From Eledone cirrhosa (lineage: Eukaryota; Mollusca; Cephalopoda; Octopoda; Eledonidae), in the NCBI GenBank assembly GCA_964016885.1, contig OZ024740.1, forward strand, positions 9,134,450-9,198,449: a stretch of DNA of 64,000 nt, given 5' to 3'. Positions 36,634 to 48,910 of this stretch are shown in pieces. Each line of letters opens with the position of its first letter. Position 1 is the first letter of the stretch. The notes beneath the pieces were generated by a model, which saw only the letters and a program-made list of their open reading frames with translations, was not told where the DNA came from and ran no database searches. Made by a program: the position numbers and the translations under genes.

Positions 36634-39600
36634 GGTATGTCAGTTTTATTGGTATGTCAATTTCGATTGGTATATCAGTTTTGATTGGTACGTCAGTTTC
36701 TATTGGTATATCAGTTTATATTTGTATGTCAGTTTCGATTGGTATCTCAGTTTCTATTGGTATATCAGTTTTGATTGCTATGTTAGTTTCGATTGGTATA
36801 TCAGTTTCGATTGATATATCAATTTCTACGTGTATATCAGTTCAGATTGGTATATCAGTTTTGATTGGTATGTCAGTTTTGATTGGTATGTCAGTTTCTA
36901 TTGGTATATCAGTTTCTATTGGTATATCAGTTTCTATTGGTATGTTAGTTTCTATTGGTATATCAGTTTTGATTGGTATGTTAGTTTCTATTGGTATGTC
37001 AGTTTCGATTAGTATATCAGTTTCTATTGGTATGTCAGTTTCGATTGGTATGTTAGTCCTCGATTCGTATGTCAGTTTCTATTGGTATATCAATTTCGAT
37101 TGGTAGGTCAGTTTCTATTGGTATATCAGTTTCTATTGGTATGCCAGTTTTGATTAGTATGTCAGTTTCTATTGGTATATCAGTTTCGATTGGTATATCA
37201 GTTTCTATTGTTATATCACTCCCGATTGGTATATCAGTTTCTATTGGTATATCAGTTTCGATTGGTATGTTGGATTCTATTGGTATGTCAGTTTATATGT
37301 GTATGTCAGTTTCGATTGGTATGTCAGTTTCTATTGGTATATCAGTTTTGATTGGTATGTTAGTTTCTATTGGTATGTCAGTTCCGATTGGTATGTTAGT
37401 CCTCGATTTGTATGTCAATTTCTATTGGTATATCAATATCGATTGGTATGTCAGTTTCTATTGGTATGTCAGTTTCTATTCGTATATCAATTTCGATTGG
37501 TATATCAGTTTCGATTAGTATGTCAGTTTCGATTCATATGTCAGTTTCGATTGGTATGTCAGTTTCGATTGGTTTGTCAGTTTCAATTTGTATGTCAGTT
37601 TCGATTGCTATGTCAGTTTTGATTGGTATGTCAGTTTCTATTGGTATATCAGTTTCGATTGGTATATCAGTGTCGATTGGTATGTCAGTTTCGATTAGTA
37701 TATCAGTGTCGATTGGTATGTCAGTTTCGATGAGTATATCAGTTTCTATTGGTATGTCAGTTTCTATTGGTATATCAGTTTCTATTGGTATATCAGTTTC
37801 TATTGGTATGTTAGTTTCTATTTGTATATCAGTTTTGATTGGTATGTTAGTTTCTATTGGTATATCAGTTTCAATTGGTATGTCAGTTTTATTGGTATGT
37901 CAATTTCGATTGGTATATCAGTTTCGATTGGTATGTCAATTTCGATTGGTATGTCAGTTTAGATTTGTATATCAGTTTGAATTTGTATGTCAGTTTCGAT
38001 TGGTATGTCAGTTTCGATTGGTATGTCAGTTTCTATTGGTATATCAATATCGATTCATATATCGGTTTCAATTAGTATATCAGTTTCTATTGATGTGTCA
38101 GTTTCAAATGGTATATCAGTTTCGATTAGTATGTCAGTTTCTATTATTATGTCAGTATGTATTGGTATATCAGTTTCAATTGGTATATCAGTTTCTATTG
38201 GTATGTCAGTTTTATTGGTATGTCAGTTTCGATTGGTATATCAGTTTCTGTTGGTATGTCAATTTCGATTATTATGTCAGTTTATATTGGAATATCAGTT
38301 TCTATTGGTATGTCAGTTTTGACTAGTATATCAGTCTCTATTGGTATGTCAATTTCGATTGGTATGTCTATTTCGATTGGTATATCAGTTTCTACATGTA
38401 TGTCAGTCTCGATTGGTATATCAGTTTCTATTGGTATATCAGTTCCGATTGGTATATCAGTTTCGATTGGTATGTCAGTTTATATTGGTATATCAGTTTC
38501 GATTGATATATCAGTTTTGATTAGTATGTCAGTTTCTATTGGTATGTCAGTTTCGATTAGTATATCAGTTTCTATTGGTATGTCAGTTTCGATTGGTATG
38601 TCAGTTTCTATTGGTATATCAGTTTAGGTTGGTATATCAGTTTCGATTGGTATGTCAGTTTCTCTTGGTATGTCAGTTTCTATTGGTATGTCAGTTTCAA
38701 TTGGTATATCAGTTTCAATTGGTATGTCAGTTTAATTGGTACGTCAATTTTGATTGGTATATCAGTTTCGATTGGTATGTCAGTTTCTATTGGTATTTCA
38801 GTTTATATTTGTATGTCAGTTTCGATTTGTATGTCAGTTTCTATTGTTATATCAGTTTTGATTGGTATGTTAGTTTCTATTGGTATGTCAGTTCCGATTG
38901 GTATGTTAGTCCTCGATTTGTATGTCAGTTTCTATTGGTATATCAATTTCGATTGGTATGTCTGTTTCTATTGGTATGTCAGTTTCTATTAGTATATCAG
39001 TTTCGAATCATATGTCAGTTTCGATTGGTATGTCAGTTTCGATTGGTATGTCAGTTTCAATTTGTATGTCAGTTTCGATTGGTATATCAGTTTCGATTAG
39101 TATGTCAGTTTCTATTGGTATATCAGTTTCTATTGGTATGTCAGTTTTGATTGGTATGTGAGTTTCCATTGGTATATCAGTTTCGATTGGTATATCAGTG
39201 TCGATTGGTATGTCAGTTTCGATTAGTATATCAGTGTCGATTGGTATTTCAGTTTCGATTAGTACATCAGTTTCTATTGGTATGTCAGTTTCTATTGTAT
39301 ATCAGTTTCTATTCGTATGTTAGTTTCTATTTGTATATCAGTTTTGATTGGTATGTTAGTTTCTATTGGTATGTCAGTTTCGATTAGTATATCAGTTTCT
39401 ATTAGTATGTCAGTTTCGATTTGTATGTCAGTTTCTATTGGTATGTCAGTTTTGATTAGTATATCAGTTTCAATTTGTATGTCAGTTTCTATTGGTATGT
39501 CAGTTTCGATTAGTATATCAGTTTCTATTAGTATATCAGTTTCGATTAGTATGTCAGTTTCTATTGGTATGTCAGTTTTGATTAGTATATCAGTTTCTAT

Positions 39601-40497
39601 TGGTATATCAGTTTCGATTGGTATGTCAGTTTCTATTGGTATATCAGTGTCGATTGGTATGTCAGTTTCGATTAGTATATCAGTTTCTATTGGTATATCA
39701 GTTTCTATTGGTATATCAGATTCTATTGGTATATCAGTTTCTATTGGTATGTTAGTTTCTATTTGTATATCAGTTTTGATTGGTATGTTAGTTTCTATTG
39801 GTATGTCAGTTTCGATTAGTATACCAGTTTCTTTTAGTATGTCAGTTTCGATTTGTATGTCAGTTTCTATTGGTATATCAATTTCGATTGGTATATCAGT
39901 TTCAATTGGTATGTCAGTTTTGATTGGTATGTCAGTTTCTATTGGTATATCAGTTTCGATTGATATATCAGTTTCGATTAGTATGTCAGTTTCTATTGGT
40001 ATGTCAGTTTCGATTAGTATATCAGTTTCTATTGGTATATCAGTTTCGATTGGTATGTCAGTTTCGATTGGTATATCAGTTTCGATTGGTATATATGTTT
40101 TGATTAGTATATAGGTTTCGATTGGTATGTCAGTTTCTATTGGTATGTCAGTTTCTATTGGTATGTCAGTTTCTATTGGTATGTCAGTTTCAATTGGTAT
40201 ATCAGTTTCGATTGGTATATCAGTTTCTATTGGTATATCAGATTATATTTGTATGTCAGTTTCGATTGGTATCTCAGTTTCTATTGGTATATTAGTTTTG
40301 ATTGGTATGTTAGTTTCGATTGGTATATCAGTTTCGATTGGTATATCAATTTCTACGTGTATATCAGTTCCGATTGGTATATCAGTTTCGATTGGTATGT
40401 CAGTTTCGATTGGTATGTCAGTTTCTATTGGTATATCAGTTTATATTTGTATGTCAGTTTCGATTGGTATGTCAGTTTCGATTGGTATATCAGTTTC
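36634..40497 (+). repeat. 6.1-kb-offset segmental duplication, left copy
   Basis: Unit order matches 42718-46616. The offset drifts 6084, 6102, 6066, 6102, 6066 and 6119 bp along the copy as whole 18-bp units (and one 53-bp block) were gained or lost. Distinctive shared marks are TCTACGTGTATATCAG, AGGTCAG units, ACTCCCGATTGG and GTATATATGTTTTG. Confidence 0.9.
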
Positions 40498-41050
40498 AAT
40501 TTGTATGTCAGTTTCTATTGGTATGTCAGTTTCGATTAGTATATCAGTTTCTATTAGTATATCAGTTTCGATTAGTATGTCAGTTTCTATTGGTATATCA
40601 GTGTCGATTGGTATGTCAGTTTCGATTAGTATATCAGTTTCTATTGGTATATCAGATTCTATTGGTATATCAGTTTCTATTGGTATGTTAGTTTCTATTT
40701 GTATATCAGTTTTGATTGGTAGGTTAGTTTCTATTGGTATGTCAGTTTCGATTAGTATACCAGTTTCTATTAGTATGTCAGTTTCGATTTGTATGTCAGT
40801 TTCTATTGGTATATCAATTTCGATTGGTATATCAGTTTCAATTGGTATGTCAGTTTTGATTGGTATGTCAGTTTCTATTGGTATATCAGTTTCGATTGAT
40901 ATATCAGTTTCGATTAGTATGTCAGTTTCTATTGGTATGTCAGTTTCGATTAGTATATCAGTTTCTATTGGTATATCAGTTTCGATTGGTATGTCAGTTT
41001 CGATTGGTATATCAGTTTCGATTGGTATATCAGTTTTGAGTAGTATATAG
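39748..41050 (+). repeat. 936-bp-offset duplication in array
   Basis: The block from TTAGTTTCTATTTGTATATC through the CCAGTTTCTTTTAG / CCAGTTTCTATTAG unit to TTTTGATTAGTATATAGG / TTTTGAGTAGTATATAGG occurs at about 39748-40114 and about 40684-41050, offset 936 bp (52 units). Confidence 0.82.
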
Positions 41051-41339
41051 GTTTCGATTGGTATGTCAGTTTCTATTGGTATGTCAGTTTCTATTGGTAT
41101 GTCAGTTTCAATTGGTATATCAGTTTCAATTGTTATGTCAGTTTTATTGGTATGTCAATTTCGATTGGTATATCAGTTTCGATTGGTATATCAGTTTCTA
41201 TTGGTATATCAGATTATATTTGTATGTCAGTTTCGATTGGTATCTCAGTTTCTATTGGTATATCAGTTTTGATTAGTATGTTAGTTTCGATTGGTATATC
41301 AGTTTTGATTGGTATGTGAGGTTTTGATTGGTATGTCAG

Positions 41340-42636
41340 TTTCTATTGGTATATCAGTTTCTATTGGTATATCAGTTTCTATTGGTATGTTAGTTTCTAT
41401 TGGTATATCAGTTATTATTGGTATGTTAGTTTCTATTGGTATGTCAGTTTCGATTAGTATATCAGTGTCTAATGGTATGTCAGTTTCGATTGGTATGTTA
41501 GTCCTCGATTTGTATATCAATTTCGATTGGTAGGTCAGTTTCTATTAGTATATCAGTTTCTATTGGTATGTCAGTTTCGATTGGTATGTTAGTCCTCGAT
41601 TTGTATATCAGTTTCTATTGGTATATCAATTTCGATTGGTAGGTCAGTTTCTATTGGTATATCAGTTTCTATTGGTATGTCAGTTTTGATTGGTATGTCA
41701 GTTTCTATTGGTATATCAGTTTCGATTGGTATATCAGTTTCTATTGTTATATCAGTTCCAATTGGTATATCAGTTTCGATTAGTATATCAGTTTCTATTT
41801 GTATATCAGTCCCCATTGGTATATCAGTTTCAATTGGTATGTCAGTTTCGATTGGTATATCAGTTTCGCTTGATATATCCGTTTCGACTAGTATATCAGT
41901 TTCTATTGGTATGTCAGTTTCGATTAGTATATCAGTTTCTATTGGTATATCAGTTTCGATTGGTATGTTAGTTTCTTTTGGTATGTCAGTTTTATTGGTA
42001 TGTCAATTTCAATTGGTATATCAGTTTATATTTGTATGTCAGTTTCGATTGGTATGTCAGTTTCTATTGGTATATCAGTTTTGATTGGTATGTTAGTTTC
42101 TATTGGTATGTCAGGTCCGATTGGTATGTTAGTCCGCGATTCGTACATAAGTTTCTATTGGTATATCAATTTAGATTGGTATGTCAGTTTCTATTGGTCT
42201 GTTAGTTTCTATTGGTATATCAGTTTCTATTGGTATGACAGTTTTGATTGGTATGTCAGTTTCTATTGGTATATCAGTTTCGATTGGTATATCAGTTTCT
42301 ATTGGTATATCAGTTCCGATTGGTATATCAGTTTCGATTGCTATGTCAGTTTCGATTAGTATATCAGTTTCTATTGGTATGTCAGTTATGATTGGTATGT
42401 CAGTTTCTATTGGTATATCAGTTTCTATTGGTATATCAATTTCGATTGGTATGTCAGTTTCTATTGGTATGTCAGTTTCTATTGGTATATCAATTTCGAT
42501 TGATATGCCAGTTTCGATTGGTATGTCAGTTTCGATTTGTATGTCAGTTTCGATTGGTATATCAGTTTCGATTAGTATGTCAGTTTCTATTGGTATATCG
42601 GTTTCCATTGGTATATCAGTTTCGATTAGTATATAA
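41340..42636 (+). repeat. 1.3-kb higher-order block, copy 1 of 3
   Basis: Carries AGTTATTATTGG, two 19-bp variants with following AGGTCAG units, AGTCCCCATTGG, a 17-bp unit, GTCCGCGATTCGTAC, GTTATGATTGG, and a terminal ATCGGTTTCCATTGG. It is repeated at 46600-47934 (offset 5255) and 50050-51384 (a further 3449). Confidence 0.88.
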
Positions 42637-42717
42637 GTTTCGATTGGTATGTCAGTTTCTATTGGTATGTCAGTTTCTATTGGTATGTCAGTTTCAATTG
42701 GTATATCAGTTTCAATT

Positions 42718-45700
42718 GGTATGTCAGTTTTATTGGTATGTCAATTTCGATTGGTATATCAGTTTTGATTGGTACGTCAGTTTCTATTGGTATATCAGTT
42801 TATATTTGTATGTCAGTTTCGATTGGTATCTCAGTTTCTATTGGTATATCAGTTTTGATTGCTATGTTAGTTTCGATTGGTATATCAGTTTTGATTGATA
42901 TATCAATTTCTACGTGTATATCAGTTCAGATTGGTATATCAGTTTTGATTGGTATGTCAGTTTTGATTGGTATGTCAGTTTCTATTGGTATATCAGTTTC
43001 TATTGGTATATCAGTTTCTATTGGTATATCAGTTTCTATTGGTATGTTAGTTTCTATTGGTATATCAGTTTTGATTGGTATGTTAGTTTCTATTGGTATG
43101 TCAGTTTCGATTAGTATATCAGTTTCTATTGGTATGTCAGTTTCGATTGGTATGTTAGTCCTCGATTCGTATGTCAGTTTCTATTGGTATATCAATTTCG
43201 ATTGGTAGGTCAGTTTCTATTGGTATATCAGTTTCTATTGGTATGCCAGTTTTGATTAGTATGTCAGTTTCTATTGGTATATCAGTTTCGATTGGTATAT
43301 CAGTTTCTATTGTTATATCACTCCCGATTGGTATATCAGTTTCTATTGGTATATCAGTTTCGATTGGTATGTTAGATTCTATTGGTATGTGAGTTTATAT
43401 TTGTATGTCAGTTTCGATTGGTATGTCAGTTTCTATTGGTATATCAGTTTTGATTGGTATGTTAGTTTCTATTGGTATGTCAGTTCCGATTGGTATGTTA
43501 GTCCTCGATTTGTATGTCAATTTCTATTGGTATATCAATATCGATTGGTATGTCAGTTTCTATTGGTATGTCAGTTTCTATTCGTATATCAATTTCGATT
43601 GGTATATCAGTTTCGATTAGTATGTCAGTTTCGATTCATATGTCAGTTTCGATTGGTATCTCAGTTTCGATTGGTTTGTCAGTTTCAATTTGTATGTCAG
43701 TTTCTATTGGTATATCAGTTTCGATTGGTATATCAGTGTCGATTGGTATGTCAGTTTCGATTAGTATATCAGTGTCGATTGGTATGTCAGTTTCGATGAG
43801 TATATCAGTTTCTATTGGTATGTCAGTTTCTATTGGTATATCAGTTTCTATTGGTATATCAGTTTCTATTGGTATGTTAGTTTCTATTTGTATATCAGTT
43901 TTGATTGGTATGTTAGTTTCTATTGGTATATCAGTTTCAATTGGTATGTCAGTTTTATTGGTATGTCAATTTCGATTGGTATATCAGTTTCGATTGGTAT
44001 GTCAATTTCGATTGGTATGTCAGTTTAGATTTGTATATCAGTTTGAATTTGTATGTTAGTTTCGATTGGTATGTCAGTTTCGATTGGTATGTCAGTTTCT
44101 ATTGGTATATCAATATCGATTCATATATCGGTTTCAATTAGTATATCAGTTTCTATTGATGTGTCAGTTTCAAATGGTATATCAGTTTCGATTAGTATGT
44201 CAGTTTCTATTATTATGTCAGTATGTATTGGTATATCAGTTTCAATTGGTATATCAGTTTCTATTGGTATGTCAGTTTTATTGGTATGTCAGTTTCGATT
44301 GGTATATCAGTTTCTGTTGGTATGTCAATTTCGATTATTATGTCAGTTTATATTGGAATATCAGTTTCTATTGGTATGTCAGTTTTGACTAGTATATCAG
44401 TCTCTATTGGTATGTCAATTTCGATTGGTATGTCTATTTCGATTGGTATATCAGTTTCTACATGTATGTCAGTCTCGATTGGTATATCAGTTTCTATTGG
44501 TATATCAGTTCCGATTGGTATATCAGTTTCGATTGGTATGTCAGTTTATATTGGAATATCAGTTTCGATTGATATATCAGTTTTGATTAGTATGTCAGTT
44601 TCTATTGGTATGTCAGTTTCGATTAGTATATCAGTTTCTATTGGTATGTCAGTTTCGATTGGTATGTCAGTTTCTATTGGTATATCAGTTTAGGTTGGTA
44701 TATCAGTTTCGATTGGTATGTCAGTTTCTCTTGGTATGTCAGTTTCTATTGGTATGTCAGTTTCAATTGGTATATCAGTTTCAATTGGTATGTCAGTTTA
44801 ATTGGTACGTCAATTTTGATTGGTATATCAGTTTCGATTGGTATGTCAGTTTCTATTGGTATTTCAGTTTATATTTGTATGTCAGTTTCGATTTGTATGT
44901 CAGTTTCTATTGTTATATCAGTTTTGATTGGTATGTTAGTTTCTATTGGTATGTCAGTTCCGATTGGTATGTTAGTCCTCGATTTGTATGTCAGTTTCTA
45001 TTGGTATATCAATTTCGATTGGTATGTCTGTTTCTATTGGTATGTCAGTTTCTATTGGTATATCAGTTTCGATTGGTATGTCAGTTTCAATTAGTATATC
45101 AGTTTCGAATCATATGTCAGTTTCGATTGGTATGTCAGTTTCGATTGGTATGTCAGTTTCAATTTGTATGTCAGTTTCGATTGGTATATCAGTTTCGATT
45201 AGTATGTCAGTTTCTATTGGTATATCAGTTTCTATTTGTATGTCAGTTTTGATTGGTATGTCAGTTTCCATTGGTATATCAGTTTCGATTGGTATATCAG
45301 TGTCGATTGGTATGTCAGTTTCGATTAGTATATCAGTGTCGATTGGTATGTCAGTTTCGATTAGTATATCAGTTTCTATTGGTATGTCAGTTTCTATTGT
45401 ATATCAGTTTCTATTCGTATGTTAGTTTCTATTTGTATATCAGTTTTGATTGGTATGTTAGTTTCTATTGGTATGTCAGTTTCGATTAGTATATCAGTTT
45501 CTATTAGTATGTCAGTTTCGATTTGTATGTCAGTTTCTATTGGTATGTCAGTTTCGATTGGTATGTCAGTTTCGATTGGTATGTCAGTTTCAATTTGTAT
45601 GTCAGTTTCTATTGGTATGTCAGTTTCGATTAGTATATCAGTTTCTATTAGTATATCAGTTTCGATTAGTATGTCAGTTTCTATTGGTATGTCAGTTTTG

Positions 45701-46616
45701 ATTAGTATATCAGTTTCTATTGGTATATCAGTTTCGATTGGTATGTCAGTTTCTATTGGTATATCAGTGTCGATTGGTATGTCAGTTTCGATTAGTATAT
45801 CAGTTTCTATTGGTATGTTAGTTTCTATTTGTATATCAGTTTTGATTGGTATGTTAGTTTCTATTGGTATGTCAGTTTCGATTAGTATACCAGTTTCTTT
45901 TAGTATGTCAGTTTCGATTTGTATGTCAGTTTCTATTGGTATATCAATTTCGATTGGTATATCAGTTTCAATTGGTATGTCAGTTTTGATTGGTATGTCA
46001 GTTTCTATTGGTATATCAGTTTCGATTGATATATCAGTTTCGATTAGTATGTCAGTTTCTATTGGTATGTAAGTTTCGATTAGTATATCAGTTTCTATTG
46101 GTATATCAGTTTCGATTGGTATGTCAGTTTCGATTGGTATATCAGTTTCGATTGGTATATATGTTTTGATTAGTATATAGGTTTCGATTGGTATGTCAGT
46201 TTCTATTGGTATGTCAGTTTCTATTGGTATGTCAGTTTCTATTGGTATGTCAGTTTCAATTGGTATATCAGTTTCAATTGTTATGTCAGTTTTATTGGTA
46301 TGTCAATTTCGATTGGTATATCAGTTTCGATTGGTATATCAGTTTCTATTGGTATATCAGATTATATTTGTATGTCAGTTTCGATTGGTATCTCAGTTTC
46401 TATTGGTATATTAGTTTTGATTGGTATGTTAGTTTCGATTGGTATATCAGTTTCGATTGGTATATCAATTTCTACGTGTATATCAGTTCCGATTGGTATA
46501 TCAGTTTCGATTGGTATGTCAGTTTCGATTGGTATGTCAGTTTCTATTGGTATATCAGTTTATATTTGTATGTCAGTTTCGATTGGTATGTCAGTTTCGA
46601 TTGGTATATCAGTTTC
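42718..46616 (+). repeat. 6.1-kb-offset segmental duplication, right copy
   Basis: Partner of 36634-40497. At its right end the order jumps from the equivalent of 40497 to the equivalent of about 41360, so this copy is a deletion derivative lacking about 0.86 kb of the ancestral order. Confidence 0.88.
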
Positions 46617-47934
46617 TATTGGTATATCAGTTTCTATTGATATGTTAGTTTCTATTGGTATATCAGTTATTATTGGTATGTTAGTTTCTATTGGTATGTC
46701 AGTTTCGATTAGTATATCAGTGTCTAATGGTATGTCAGTTTCGATTGGTATGTTAGTCCTCGATTTGTATATCAATTTCGATTGGTAGGTCAGTTTCTAT
46801 TAGTATATCAGTTTCTATTGGTATGTCAGTTTCGATTGGTATGTTAGTCCTCGATTTGTATATCAGTTTCTATTGGTATATCAATTTCGATTGGTAGGTC
46901 AGTTTCTATTGGTATATCAGTTTCTATTGGTATGTCAGTTTTGATTGGTATGTCAGTTTCTATTAGTATATCAGTTTCGATTGGTATATCAGTTTCTATT
47001 GTTATATCAGTTCCAATTGGTATATCAGTTTCGATTAGTATATCAGTTTCTATTGGTATATCAGTCCCCATTGGTATATCAGTTTCAATTGGTATGTCAG
47101 TTTCGATTGGTATATCAGTTTCGATTGATATATCCGTTTCGATTAGTATATCAGTTTCTATTGGTATGTCAGTTTCGATTAGTATATCAGTTTCTATTGG
47201 TATATCAGTTTCGATTGGTATGTTAGTTTCTTTTGGTATGTCAGTTTTATTGGTATGTCAATTTCAATTGGTATATCAGTTTATATTTGTATGTCAGTTT
47301 CGATTGGTATGTCAGTTTCTATTGGTATATCAGTTTTGATTGGTATGTTAGTTTCTATTGGTATGTCAGGTCCGATTGGTATGTTAGTCCGCGATTCGTA
47401 CATCAGTTTCTATTGGTATATCAATTTAGATTGGTATGTCAGTTTCTATTGGTCTGTTAGTTTCTATTGGTATATCAGTTTCTATTGGTATGACAGTTTT
47501 GATTGGTATGTCAGTTTCTATTGGTATATCAGTTTCGATTGGTATATCAGTTTCTATTGGTATATCAGTTCCGATTGGTATATCAGTTTCGATTGGTATG
47601 TCAGTTTCGATTAGTATATCAGTTTCTATTGGTATGTCAGTTATGATTGGTATGTCAGTTTCTATTGGTATATCAGTTTCTATTGGTATATCAATTTCGA
47701 TTGGTATGTCAGTTTCTATTGGTATGTCAGTTTCTATTGGTATATCAATTTCGATTGGTATGCCAGTTTCGATTGGTATGTCAGTTTCGATTTGTATGTC
47801 AGTTTCGATTGGTATATCAGTTTCGATTAGTATGTCAGTTTCTATTGGTATATCGGTTTCCATTGGTATATCAGTTTCAATTGGTATGTCAGTTTCTATT
47901 GGTATATCAGTTTCTATTGGTATGTCAATTTGAT
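46600..47934 (+). repeat. 1.3-kb higher-order block, copy 2 of 3 (carries SINE at its end)
   Basis: Same unit order as 41340-42636 and 50050-51384. It ends at the target site of the SINE. Confidence 0.88.
47922..47934 (+). repeat. Left target-site duplication of the SINE
   Basis: ATGTCAATTTGAT precedes the SINE and a near copy, ATGTCAGTTTTGAT (48278-48291), follows it. The empty paralogous site at 51371-51384 has a single ATGTCAGTTTTGAT. The left copy has diverged by one deletion and one substitution. Confidence 0.75.
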
Positions 47935-47943
47935 GGAGGCACA

Positions 47944-47954
47944 TGGCTTAGTGG
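47944..47954 (+). promoter_or_regulatory. SINE A box (RNA polymerase III promoter)
   Basis: TGGCTTAGTGG fits the A-box pattern TRGYNNANNNG. It lies about 10 bp from the SINE start, as in tRNA genes. Confidence 0.75.
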
Positions 47955-47986
47955 TTAGAGCATTGGCCTTGCAATCGAAAGGTTGT

Positions 47987-47997
47987 GAGTTCAATTC
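47987..47997 (+). promoter_or_regulatory. SINE B box (RNA polymerase III promoter)
   Basis: GAGTTCAATTC resembles the B-box GGTTCRANYCY with one clear change at the second base. It lies 43 bp from the A box, a normal spacing. Confidence 0.72.
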
Positions 47998-48277
47998 TCA
48001 GACTGGGTGATGTGTTGTTTCCTTGAGCAAGACACTTTATTTCACATTGCTCCAGTTTACTCAGCTGTAGAAATGAGATGATAGGGACTGGGGTCCATAT
48101 CATTCCACTGTAAAGTGGTCGTGGAGGTGCCACAGCAAAAAAGCACCCAGCACTCACTGTAAATGAGGTTGGTGTTAGGAAGGGCATCCAGCTGTAGAAA
48201 TCAAGCCAGCATCAGTTCCCGTCCCACCCTTGCAAGCAGGGAAAAGCGGACGTAAAATGAAATGAATGAAATGAATG

Positions 48278-48512
48278 ATGTCAGTTTTGATTGGTATGTC
48301 AGTTTCTATTGGTATATCAGTTTTGATTGGTATATGAGTTTCTATTGGTATATCAGTTCCGATTGGTATATCAGTTTCGATTGGTATATCAGTTTCTATT
48401 GGTATATCAGTTTCGAGTGATATACCAGTTTCGATTAGTATGTCAGTTTCTATTGGTATGTCAGTTTCGATTAGTATATCAGTTTCTATTGGTATGTCAG
48501 TTTCGATTGGTA
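48278..48512 (+). repeat. 18-bp minisatellite array, segment 9
   Basis: About 13 units between the SINE and a reversed LINE tail. It begins with the right target-site copy (48278-48291). Its unit order equals 51371-51605 in part and 51947-52181 in full. Confidence 0.93.
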
Positions 48513-48910
48513 TCATCATCATCATCATCAGATTTAGCGTCCGTGTTCCACGCTAGCATGGGTTTGGACGGGGGTTTTCCCACTTGAGGCAAGAGTGGTT
48601 GTCTTGCTCGCATAGGACTGTCTGGCGGGTTTTCTACAGTTGGATGCCCTTCCTAACACCAACCACATTTACAGTGTGGGGCTGGGAGATTTTTACCGTG
48701 TTGCCTACACGGCCACATTACAGCGTGGACTGTCTGGCGGGTTTTCTACAGCTGGATGCCCTTCCTAACACCAACCACATTTACAGTGTGGGGCTGGGAG
48801 GTTTTTACCGTGTTGCCTACACGGCCACATTTACAGCGTGGACTGTGTGTTTTTTGTCGTGACACCTACACGATCTCATTTGTTTCGGCCTGGATGTTGT
48901 GGGACCAACA
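48513..48910 (-). mobile_element. LINE 3'-UTR fragment 6 (reverse strand)
   Basis: On the minus strand it starts within the 3' UTR at ATGTTGGTCCCACAACATCC and runs through the 112-bp repeat to GTCCAAACCCATGCTAGCG and a (GAT)n tail (48514-48530). There is no coding sequence. The flanks show a possible 6-7 bp target duplication, TTGGTAT. Confidence 0.9.
48617..48847 (-). repeat. 112-bp-period repeat in LINE 3' UTR (fragment 6)
   Basis: Two module copies; AGTGTGGGGCTGGGAG occurs at 48673 and 48785, a 112-bp spacing. Confidence 0.85.

Larger units (their letters stand above)
24302..47934 (+). repeat. 18-bp minisatellite array, segment 8 (23.6 kb, uninterrupted)
   Basis: About 1,310 units with no mobile element inside. 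It contains many 19-bp variants (TTAGTCCTCGATT) and 17-bp variants (CAGTTTTATTGG), which here mark higher-order blocks. Recurrent landmarks are TTTTGACTAGTATATCAG, TCTACGTGTATATCAG, AGTTATTATTGG and GTCCGCGATTCGTAC. The right half holds a 6.1-kb-offset duplication (36634-40497 with 42718-46616). No gene, RNA or promoter is recognisable. Confidence 0.96.
47935..48277 (+). mobile_element. tRNA-derived SINE, cephalopod type
   Basis: The head (GGAGGCACATGGCTTAGTGG onward) has tRNA-like A and B boxes. The middle (TTTCCTTGAGCAAGACACTT) resembles the conserved centre of invertebrate SINEs such as the Ceph-SINEs, from memory. The 3' half (GTGGTCGTGGAGGTGCCAC, then GCACCCAGCACTCACTGTAA, GTGTTAGGAAGGGCATCCAG) matches the 3' UTR of the LINE at 54986-55150. 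It ends in an AATG-rich repeat. The length of about 343 bp is normal for such SINEs. It is inserted in the plus orientation with a 13-14 bp target duplication. The parental tRNA was not assigned, and no tRNA function is expected because the acceptor stem and the rest of the fold are not maintained. Confidence 0.88.

Noticed and set aside
47944..48000. Functional tRNA gene
   Set aside because: A and B boxes are present, but the sequence continues into a SINE body and LINE-like tail, and the rest does not fold as a tRNA that I can support.
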